Assembly: GCF_026151205.1 (NCBI RefSeq)
Contig: NC_087081.1
Coordinates: forward strand, 9,859,113 to 9,923,112
DNA length: 64,000 nucleotides
Direction of reading: 5' to 3'
Origin: Bolinopsis microptera
Lineage: Eukaryota; Ctenophora; Tentaculata; Lobata; Bolinopsidae
Shown here in pieces: positions 58,501 to 64,000 of the stretch. The position numbers and the translations under genes are program-made. The notes beneath the pieces are model-generated. The model was given only the letters and a program-made list of their open reading frames with translations. It made no database searches and was not told where the DNA came from. Position 1 is the first letter of the stretch. Each line of letters starts with the position of its first letter.

Positions 58501-60384
58501 CGGTTCTAAAGGGTGAGGTGAAAAAAATCCAGCAACAAACAACTAAATCATCTCAAAAACAAATCTATTCAGGAAAAATTAAAACTTTAAATATATCATA
58601 TAGTAATCATACTAGGAAGATTTATTGATATATATAATACCACACTACGATTAACAATAAACCACCAGAAAACACTTCAAAAGTAACATAATATACTTAT
58701 GGGAATCATAGAATTACATATTCTAAACATTTTGTTGCATTAATGTAGTCTTAAACCAGTTTGTTGTCTTAATGTTGTTTTAAATGAATTTGTTGTCTTA
58801 ATGTTGTCTTAAATGAGTTTGTTGTCTTAATGTTGTGTTAATGTTGTCATAATGTTGTCTTAATATTTTATCATATTTTGTTGTCTTATCGGTGTTTGTT
58901 GTCTTAATGTTGTCTTATTGTTGTCTTATTGTTGTCTTAATGTTGTCTTATTGTTGCCTTAATGTTTGCTTTAATGTTTGCTTTAATGTTGTCTTAATGT
59001 TGTCTTAACGTTGTCTTATCGTTTGTTGTCTTATTGGTGTTTGTTGCGTTAATGGTGTCTTATTGTTGTCTTATTGTTGTCTTAATGTTGTCTTATTGTT
59101 GTCTTGATGTTGTCTTATTGTTGCATCGGTGTTCGTTCAAGTGGCCAGTTAAAATATTTGTCTTGCAACTGTACCTGGCTGTTTTGCTTTCAGTTTCCCT
59201 CGATAATCTCTTATTTAAAGCCTTGCCATAGGGCCACTTTTAGTGGAGGTCTGATTCAATATAACTTAACAGCTGATAATATAATATAGACAGTAATTTT
59301 AACAAAAAGGCTAACTTTACAGAAAGAAGTAGATTGAACTGTGTTGTTGAGTTTGCTAACAATGGTCTTCCTCCACTCCCCGTACCAGAAGAATGTTATC
59401 AGCTTAGAAGACCCCTTACATACCCAGAGGTACCACTTACATACCCCTCACCTACCCCTTACACACCTCATACATAACATTGTTATATATACTTCTTACA
59501 TACCCAGAAGTACCCCTTACATGATAGTACATACCCAGAGGTATCCTTACATACCCCTCACGGCTTACATACCCCTTACAAATTATAACAAAGTTTTATA
59601 GGTACAATGCAATGGTTCATCATTTGAAGTTTAATAAATATATAATAAATGAAATGTTTGCAGATCCTGGAGAAGGAACAAAAGCGGATAACAGAAGAAT
59701 TGGCCGGAGGAGGAGAGGGGGGTATTGAGGAGACTAATGTTAGGGAGACTACTAGGGAGATGCTCAGTTTGTTACCAGAGGCTAACAAGATACATACTCA
59801 GAGGGTATGTTAACTTTAGCTACTTAATTATTTTAACCAATTATTCATGTGGAAATTAAAATCTGACTTCGTAAAGCTGTATCTCTTGATAAGCCATATC
59901 TAACTAAAATAGCAAGAAACATATTATACAATTCTGAAAACATGTGTATTAGACTTCCATATTTCATCCAAAATACCCTATCCTAGATGTACAACACACA
60001 GTTAGATTTTGAAGGAGGAACTCTGGCGTGGCAAGCTGAACGGATAGAACGGGAAGTGAAGGGTTACATTGACCGGTACCAGGCTCAGGAGGACAGGAAT
60101 GCAGACGTAATTAATTAATTAATTAATTGATTAACACACGTGTTTCAGGGATCACGTGACCACTAGTTTAACGCACGTGTTTCAGGGATCACGTGACCAC
60201 TAGTTTAACGCACGTGTTTCAGGGATCACGTGGTGAGTTAACGAAGCAATACCACAAGCTGCCTCGTAAAGGGTACCGTGTAACACTTCCTCCCTTTGCA
60301 CGACCAGAAGGGCTGACAGATGAGGATTATGATAACGGTTACGAGAGACTTTACCAACAGGTTGTTAAGGAGACTGGAAAATGA
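49526..60384 (+). CDS. Unidentified multi-exon host gene, charged helical protein
   Basis: Exons: 49526-49636 (ATG, MDRRNQENARWLCRLIEQDR), 49806-49892, 50035 to about 50122 or 50131, about 51061-51212, 59389-59429 (41-bp microexon), 59664-59804, 59987-60106 and 60223-60384 (stop). Phases agree for all joints except the one after exon 3, whose donor is uncertain (a weak phase-0 GTTGGT or a phase-1 GTCAGT). Exon 4 appears to end at a GC donor (AAAG/GCATGT) in phase 1, which fits the microexon. The protein is rich in Glu, Arg and Lys, with predicted helices (GPEVEEARKDIEDILFLRLN, EKEQKRITEEL, ERIEREVKGYIDRY) and a C-terminal KLPRKGYRVTLPPFARPEGL. I do not recognise the family. The eleventh-kilobase-long gene hosts a 5.5-kb LINE in its fourth intron, in antisense. 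Confidence 0.7.
50312..50530 (+). repeat. Tandem AAGACAACATT repeats, left copy
   Basis: About 18 irregular units of AAGACAACA(A/T)T and relatives, introduced by CGAACACCGATGCAACA. The inverted counterpart is 58735-59137, where the terminal CGAACACCGATGCAAC is identical. Together they look like subterminal repeat arrays of one large element or two inverted insertions. Confidence 0.85.
50531..51060. other. Intronic region with shared promoter-like block
   Basis: Bases 50636-50757 are an inverted relative of 47641-47815. AAAGGATGAGGGGACCTTAG (50826-50845) and TGTGACGTCAATTATGTG (50968-50985, with a CRE-like TGACGTCA) occur again, in the same order but inverted, at 58401-58382 and 58253-58236, in front of the LINE. 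Confidence 0.6.
51213..52084. other. Intron, including probable LINE 3' tail
   Basis: The part nearest 52084 should be the LINE's 3' untranslated region. A 28-codon frame at 51813-51898 was noticed and not accepted. No other gene. Confidence 0.4.
52085..55441 (-). CDS. LINE ORF: PHD finger, AP endonuclease and reverse transcriptase, 1118 aa
   Basis: The start ATG is 5 nt after the stop of the upstream frame (TAG, TAAAA, ATG). Residues 10-56 form a PHD-like zinc finger: C10, C13, C26, C29, H34, C37, C52/C53, C56. The AP endonuclease (about 120-340) shows TLFYNIDG, MIGLAETN, GTGVALYV, VIYRPPNG, NLLGDFN (near 257) and CIDNILTN and EHAPIF. Reverse transcriptase: ITPVYKKG, NYRPISTLSVFGKIFEKL, FGFRKSHSTSHAV, IDLSKAFDTIDH (motif A), GVPQGSILGPLLFLLYMNDI (motif B) and VTFADDTNI (motif C, near 797). 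The endonuclease nicks the target and the RT copies the element RNA from the nick. HSTSHAV and the general pattern fit the CR1/L2 group. A zinc finger at the start of the enzymatic ORF, in addition to the one in the first ORF, is unusual. Confidence 0.95.
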   Translation of the reverse strand: MIMKIIKDVCEPCSRSINIGQPLLECENCNNAIHTKCFKSAKYSCKNGLWMCCEVCKERYCPFPSDEESIDSDRFYDNRNQEDALIASYAHILESCRRYSKLEFLNAIKQLNSSKKSMLSTLFYNIDGNASNFDSFLIELKSIGHSFDMIGLAETNTDPAQQGLYQIPAYTGFYQETLAGKKKGTGVALYVSDHLNTVVLENVSHCTTNIESLFVETTDSAGCKIVHGVIYRPPNGCFDSFCETLELLAKQLNGKTVNLLGDFNSNILNISTSSQLFEDTLYRNGFYPTISIATHFRQNCKSSCIDNILTNKIENIVLSGVIEERLGEHAPIFTFTSVETPRNTEPQKHVRYYDYSSSKLKSFVSELEVRVNQLTPSTKFDEFTACFDQTLDKHCKLEVPKVTKRTPKLNPWITDSIIQSVERKHELRKEWSDTVTNKNPGGNFLLYQVFSDYRRMLKAIIKAAKRWHYCNEIVNNCENSKKTWQIINELRGKKKRQTKPPFIIDNQRIVDRRAIANGFNAWFVSIAPTLNETLHNLSDGLPILPMKTFYDFLNPRNEKNIRLEDCSSNEILKIISEFENGKASDIPISVVKKSSHVIAPVLSNYFNILMTKGIFPDVLKTGKITPVYKKGNPEEIENYRPISTLSVFGKIFEKLIYSRIYGFVSSQGVISKTQFGFRKSHSTSHAVNYSVNLITKSLKLKNHVLGIFIDLSKAFDTIDHSTLLIKLEGCGVRGVANNLIKSYLTNRQQYTEVVGEKSDTLSIQFGVPQGSILGPLLFLLYMNDITNSSKLGSFVTFADDTNIFVVGKTKREAYERGNELLSSLKSYMRANKLHINMSKCCYIHFKPTMAGSKLETLSHPEVVLTIDNFPIKKVSSAKFLGVIIDENLSWEDHIKALKRTLNHSTSTLCRLRCSLPEFLHQQLYYTLFESHLSYCISVWGGAAKQRISSLFTAQKYCLRVLFGDRLAYLDKFKTCARTRPIGHQKLDQKFFIKEHTKPIFKHNNILAIHNLYTYHSYLELYKIMKFRAPISLHEGYTCSSRKPCLLICQADPPDNHNTRSTKIFNILTPKFRMTDFTTSVMCLRGKLKRALLTNQHNHALLDWTVKDFDCANLISQTL
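55447..56520 (-). CDS. LINE ORF: AlkB-like dioxygenase fused to SGNH/GDSL esterase, 357 aa
   Basis: The ATG at 56520 lies 4 nt after the stop of the upstream frame; 13 more codons upstream are open but begin with TTG. Numbering from this ATG: the N-terminal half is an AlkB-type 2-oxoglutarate/Fe(II) domain, with YGESYTYSG, LINYFPP (N54, Y55), FHCDDEPEI (iron ligands H69 and D71), WFKHGI (third ligand H130) and GRYSITLR (R146 and R152, 2-oxoglutarate binding and substrate side). AlkB enzymes remove alkyl groups from nucleic acids. The C-terminal half is an SGNH hydrolase: ILGDSNT (nucleophile S168), VCGTNDLR (block III, 215-218) and GGDDIHLGVYG (D313, H316). Esterases are known in ORF1 of CR1-type LINEs. 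Every catalytic residue is present in both domains. The role in the element is unknown; protection or repair of element RNA or cDNA is a guess. Confidence 0.92.
   Translation of the reverse strand: MNGRSELKYGESYTYSGDSNPPSSPAIPPVLSAAIDRVTSQCKLTHKPNSVLINYFPPSGTEESMLPFHCDDEPEILAGSDIATISIGEVRKISFMPIHEGQSPTKNTEMSLESNSVYTMTRFSQAWFKHGIKPTQQTPVNPSMGRYSITLRAIDKKFRRSTIILGDSNTKTIKFGSGAGTMGQSFPGERVKASKVSLIDPCHCIGYSNAVLVCGTNDLRADSLRGENSIHQLVDILHMKIQQIKKLSPRIKVFVAAVLPTRLPQMNENVMTFNRLVGEMLSANFNQSVWHLGVGHFLDGKGLLATNLTRGGDDIHLGVYGITKFVRCVKHWVYVRERQERTRRGKHNQSVGSNNPT
56525..57580 (-). CDS. LINE ORF1: PHD-finger protein, 351 aa
   Basis: The first ATG is at 57580; a second, MNRTATPP, at 57493 may be used, since TCATTTCAG/GTGCAG between them resembles a splice acceptor. 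Residues 1-170 are basic and rich in Ser, Pro and Lys, as expected of an RNA-binding or disordered tail. A PHD-like zinc finger follows (about 175-235): CPC, CCRCSQHWHASC, YWECPWC, giving the C4HC3 order. Next comes a helical stretch (ISSLEARLSQLSGEIHSFQK) likely to multimerise. PHD fingers in ORF1 of CR1-type LINEs are known. The frame ends TAA at 56527-56525, 4 nt before the next ATG. Confidence 0.88.
   Translation of the reverse strand: MIYSFQVQLIRRWWQPRGHSAHPPDQSTVMNRTATPPLETRRSPRNNSPAASAKAKATSPHSPKVSNPLRRKSPLTSKANQKNPAASISGRRRSNSLPTKSADKQVTVSSPGLSTLQPPTSLTLKISPSLIIDPGSLRGSPHSPMSPMYKPFPPFHTEEEEKDQPSPKQRAIKGNCPCRASSEGKEWLLKCCRCSQHWHASCSNLKGANQIGQIDLDAILQYWECPWCFTSIHSKPNSSTSAKLDEALKSSVDYSKNIQAVSDAISSAVSYSMPTVEISSLEARLSQLSGEIHSFQKSRNHSTSAYAAAVIQESKPSVALPKCVRVPLKDYQVDILDEELLDEVSRFLTEC
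57581..58734. other. LINE 5' untranslated region and intron
   Basis: No gene. Near 58382-58402 and 58236-58253 lie inverted copies of the block also found at 50826-50985. CpG-rich words (GTGCGCGCGCACG, 58211) and a TGACGTCA site suggest the LINE promoter. Confidence 0.5.
58735..59137 (-). repeat. Tandem AATGTTGTCTT repeats, right copy
   Basis: About 30 irregular units of (A/T)TGTTGTCTT, ending GTTGCATCGGTGTTCG, the exact complement of the start of the left array. Longer than the left copy, with some units in TGTTTGCTTTA form. Confidence 0.85.
59430..59590 (+). repeat. Intronic repeat derived from the microexon-donor junction
   Basis: CTTACATACCCAGAGGTA, the last bases of the microexon plus its donor, recurs with small changes at about 59503-59520 and 59528-59548, mixed with shorter CTTACATACCCC units. 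Only the first copy has the right phase and acceptor. Confidence 0.7.
60136..60240 (+). repeat. Triplicated splice acceptor of the last exon
   Basis: A 38-bp unit with CACGTGTTTCAGGGATCACG occurs three times in tandem. Each unit carries the same TTTCAG/GGATCACGTG acceptor. Only the third continues in frame (SRGELTKQY); the first two would run into a stop within six codons. Confidence 0.85.
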
Positions 60385-61016
60385 GGGATATCTGTGCTTT
60401 TAGTGCTCATTGTTAGGTTACTGGTTACTAGGTTACTAGCTGGTAACTAGCTGTTTACTAGCTGGTTACTAGCTTACTAGCTGGTTTAATGCTCATTGTT
60501 TGAATGATATCTCTGTTTTTAAAGCAGTAATTGTAATTCTCAGTGTTAAGCTGTTTGAATACTTGAATATAGGCCATGGAAAGTGCGAAGATTGGTAAGA
60601 TTATAATACGTAATTTGATAAATGACGATGTATTTAGGCTAAGTTATAAAGTTATAAAGTTATTATGGTCAATGATTTGGTATTGGTATTATTATAGTTT
60701 ACGTTGCCGACAATTGGAATCCAATTTACAATAGTATTGAACAGTAACATGGTTGGAAGGTGAGCTACATATTTGTTTAGACCCGTGATATTGGTTCACT
60801 ACCTCACCACCAGAACTATTACCTACATTCCGAACATAGTTTATTTAGTTATGTTATCATAGTACATACATGCTACATGAAAAGGTCTCCTCCTAGTCGC
60901 TGGAGTGACCCCCGTTATAAAAGGAGTGGTAGCTAAAGCTCGGTTATGTTTGCACACTATGGAGGACAGCAAGGTTAGCACTCGATAGTGGGGGATTAAG
61001 AAGTGCTGGACTTCCA
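60385..61016. other. 3' flank of the unidentified gene
   Basis: It starts with short tandem variation of TTACTAGCTGG (60420-60485). No AATAAA at a convincing position and no further gene. Confidence 0.45.
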
Positions 61017-62218
61017 CAGTAAAACCCCGATTTACTGCAAACCCCGGCCCGATTTACCGCGACCATTTCCATTTCCCAAATAGGGCTTAAGGGGGGGGGG
61101 GGGGGGGGGGTTCACCGTGATTTTTTTGTGAAACTTGGTTTCGAGATAGCAGACAAACTAACAAACTAGGACCGGTGACCGAATTTTTGAGGGGGTTCCG
61201 GATGCCAACCGTCAAACGGTGCCTGCGGCCTGTGGGGCAGCCACGCCCATATTTTCTCCAAACTAGGCCCAATTTAGCCAAATACCCTGAACATGCCCAA
61301 AACCCAAATTTTAGGTGCTCTACTCGTAGCTAGTGGTCCCCTGAACTCGTATATGAAATTTCATCAAGATTGGACAAAAAATGACTGAGTTATGAGCCAA
61401 AAACCATATGACCATATTTGGGCATACGCACCAAATTTGATCGATTTCGGCCCATAAATTGGCCAAATATCAATATTTTTAACGAAACCAACTTTATATG
61501 GAAGGTAAATCTATACTACACATTCTCTATGATTATCAGCTCAGTATCTACCTAACTGTGGATTCTGTGTTCAAATTTTAGAATTTGGCCGCCAAATTTT
61601 TTTAAAGGCCTAACTCAAAATTCCATATTAAAACTTAAGGTCGAAAGGCGAGTCTACGTTGATTCTGAAAATTTCATGTAAAAATATTGCATTGAAACCC
61701 TATGGAGTTCTATTGTTTTGAGCGAAATCAGTTTTGCAAATATCGCGGACTGAGATATGGGCAATTTTGTTCATTTTTTGCAATTATTTGAACACAGAAT
61801 CCACAGTTAGGTAGATACTGAGCTGATAATCATAGAGAATGTGTAGCATTATAGGCTTACCTTCCATATAAAGTTAGTTTCATTAAAAAATATTGATATT
61901 TGGCCAATTTATGGGCCAAAATCGATCAAATTTGGTGCGTATGCCCAAATATGGTCATATGGTTTTTGGCTCACAACTCAGTCATTTTTTGCCCAATCTT
62001 GATGTAATTTCATATACGAGTTCAGGGGACCACTAGCTACAAGTAGAGCACCTAAAATCTGGGTTTTGGGCATGTTCAGGGTATTTGGCTAAATTGGGCC
62101 TAATTTGGACCAAATATGGGCGTGGCTGCCCCGCGGGCACTGTTTGGCGGTTGGGGTCCCCAGTTTACCGCGGATGTATCCTTTCCCCCAAACTCTGCGG
62201 TAAATCGGGGTTTTACTG
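61017..62218. mobile_element. Foldback miniature element, pogo/Tigger-like ends (1.2 kb)
   Basis: Ends CAGTAAAACCCCGATTTAC inward on both sides, with TA after the right end (62219-62220) but a changed base pair on the left. Arms 61017-61578 and 61786-62218 are inverted and similar (CTAACTGTGGATTCTGTGTT at the inner ends). The left arm has a poly-G tract (61091-61110) and extra sequence next to it. No coding frame. Confidence 0.8.
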
Positions 62219-63140
62219 TACCTGTTTACTTGAAATTGTTTTACAGTTTTCTGCTGTTAAGTAAGTTTTATGATGATCTCGGTAATTTATTGAACTTATT
62301 TTCCTATATTTGTACGTTGTAGTTTTACTCGATTCGCTTTTTTAAAAACAAAGTAATGTGACTTGTAGCACCTTTCTTGCAAGGTCTTATTTTTTCAAGA
62401 TCTTATCTTGTTCAATGTCCTATCTGACTAGGTCTTATCTTGTAAAGTTGTATCTTGTTCAAGGTGTTATCTTATTTTACTAGAATGTCACGGAGCCTGA
62501 CAACACGGAAGCCTTCGAAAGAATGGGGCTTTGAATCAGACTTTGCTTCCTCCGCAAACCTTTCCACAACAGACCAGGCTAGAAGAACGGACAAACAAAG
62601 TGGAGAAGAGAAACAGTGCTGGCTTATCAAACATGCTCCCAAAACTAGGTATACCATCTAGTAGGGCCACAAAATATATTTCATGAATAATATGTACGCT
62701 TCACGTTGACTGACCGTTAAGAAAGTAAGAATTATAATGTTGGGTGGTACCTTAGTTCCCAAAAATTTGTGTGCCATTATATTGAGCACAATTTATTTGA
62801 GCCCGAAAAATTTGGGCAGAAAATTTGAACTCATTTGGGCGACCGAAAATTTGGGCACAAATTCTTCGAAAAATGAACGATTTTCCACTAAAATTTCAGT
62901 TAGATATTTGCCTTAGTGGATTATTATTCCTTATTATTCCAGTCATTTTGCTTTCAATTTTAAGCATGTAGGTGGTAGTCTTATCTGGTAGTCTTATCTG
63001 AGTTGTTTCACATTATGAAATTTACTACTAAAAAATACAGTGATGATGGCACAGTACAAAATGATAGATATACAATAGTGATATTTAGTCTCTCAATCAG
63101 ATAGTTTATATTATTAGTCTACTTACACATATCTTATCAT
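62219..63140. other. AT-rich DNA with AAATTTGGGC words
   Basis: AATTTGGGC and relatives recur at 62806, 62835 and 62850 and again at the window end (63955-63975). A 68-codon frame (62455-62661) has no support. The repeated words may be subterminal repeats of the element that carries the transposase remnant next to it. Confidence 0.4.
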
Positions 63141-63149
63141 ACCCCTTTC

Positions 63150-63691
63150 ACATACAATTATCATTATGACGCCTCACCAGATGGTCGAAAGGTTTGACCA
63201 GTGTCCAGTTCTTTGAGAAAATCCTTCTTCCCCACATAGAATCAGTTCGAGCCTCCATCAACAACCCTGAGCAGAAAGCGCTACTGATATCAGATGTGTT
63301 TCGGGCCCAACACACACAGACACTAAAAGATCTGATGACAGCCAACAACTGCATCCTACAGAAAGTTCCAGCTAATATGACCCATCATCTACAGCCCCTG
63401 GACATATCTATCAATGGACTGGCTAAGAAATTCATGCGCAATAAGTACGAAGATTGGTACGCGAAAAACATAGTGTGTCAGATCAATGGAGGAGTTTCAT
63501 CAGACAATGTGAAAATTGATACCCGCTTGACAGTGATCCGTGAAGTACACGCTCGTTGGATCAACGAACTTTTTGTATATTTAAAAGGGAGGCCAGATGA
63601 TATAAGGAAAGGCTTTGAGAAGTCGGGTATAACTGATGCTTGTAAATCAGACTTTACGGTGGATGATAATCCATTTGCAGATCTTGTTTAA
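63150..63691 (+). CDS. pogo-like transposase, C-terminal part
   Basis: The frame shows the second half of a pogo/Tigger-type DDE transposase: LLISDVFRAQHT (catalytic Asp), NNCILQKVPANMTHHLQPLD (with the third acidic residue in QPLD), INGLAKKFMRNKYEDWY, VHARWINELFVYL, and the acidic end NPFADLV before the stop. The first half, with the HTH region and first Asp, was not found upstream. The miniature elements A to D keep a matching but different C-terminal part (QPLDITVN, NPFDEDD), so this belongs to a related, not the same, family. No ATG at the start (TTG). Mobile-element remnant. Confidence 0.85.
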
Positions 63692-64000
63692 ATCTCTAGC
63701 TATCCGTACCTCTAGCCATTTGTTTTATTAGTAGCTGTTAGCTATTCCAGTTATTTCTATTCATCTAAAATATAAGCCTCTTTATTTGGTCAAGCCATGA
63801 ATGACAGATTAGAAAACTAAAATTTCAAATATTACTTCACTTGGATATGAAGAAAAAGCCATCTTTCTATAGATTTCAGGGCCACAGGCCAAATGCCAAA
63901 AGTTTGGTTAGCAAAAAATTTAGCAGACGGAAAAGATTTATGCAATTAATTTGGTCTGCAAAAAATTTGGGCGAGAGGCCCGCTCAAATTTTTTGTCGCC
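63692..64000. other. Flank of the transposase remnant
   Basis: Bases 63948-64000 contain AAAAAATTTGGGCGAGAGGC and AAATTTTTTGTCGCC, which form an imperfect inverted pair and may be the terminal region of the element. The window ends here. Confidence 0.35.

Noticed and set aside
62455-62661. 68-codon frame before the transposase remnant
   Set aside because: No family pattern, no splice context, and not in a position of the missing transposase half.

Overview
The window is nuclear DNA of an animal: the host genes are split into short exons by GT-AG introns, the DNA is AT-rich, and most of the sequence is transposable elements, their derivatives and simple repeats. The style of the host genes and the mix of Penelope-like elements, CR1/L2-type LINEs, hAT, pogo and Mutator-like elements suit a cnidarian or another early-branching invertebrate. 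That placement is an inference; nothing here fixes the species.

Host genes, left to right: (1) the 3' half of a PPEF/rdgC-type calcium-regulated Ser/Thr phosphatase (909-2790, +), with its 5' exons outside the window; (2) a complete cytosolic glutamine synthetase (20762-33151, +, 8 coding exons, 358 aa) with a TATA-box promoter near 20155; (3) a gamma-butyrobetaine dioxygenase-like gene (43318-41891, -) with one apparent frameshift in its second exon; (4) an unidentified charged, helical protein encoded by at least eight exons (49526-60384, +), one of them a 41-bp microexon.

Mobile DNA fills the rest. 5.2-7.8 kb holds a tandem duplication, two pogo-type miniature elements and a GC-rich hAT miniature. 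7.8-13 kb holds a canonical Penelope-like element (RT then GIY-YIG) between inverted arms. 14-17.2 kb is a LINE. 17.5-18.9 kb holds a tandem duplication and a 27-bp minisatellite. The large introns of glutamine synthetase carry, in turn, a Naiad-type Penelope element, a near-perfect 1.4-kb palindrome in a TTAA site, and a 2.9-kb Mutator-like element with 9-bp target duplications that carries a small gene, followed by a hAT fragment. A second Naiad element (37.3-41.5 kb) sits in a duplicated fragment of the dioxygenase gene and is itself hit by a pogo miniature.

The most notable item is the minus-strand LINE at 57580-52085. It has three open reading frames in tandem: a PHD-finger protein, a fusion of an AlkB-like 2-oxoglutarate dioxygenase with an SGNH/GDSL esterase, and a PHD-finger/AP-endonuclease/reverse transcriptase protein. 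Each stop codon is followed 4-5 nt later by the next ATG. PHD and esterase domains are known in CR1-group ORF1; a fused AlkB domain is not something I recognise from a named family. A dioxygenase carried by a LINE is the best candidate here for an undescribed system.
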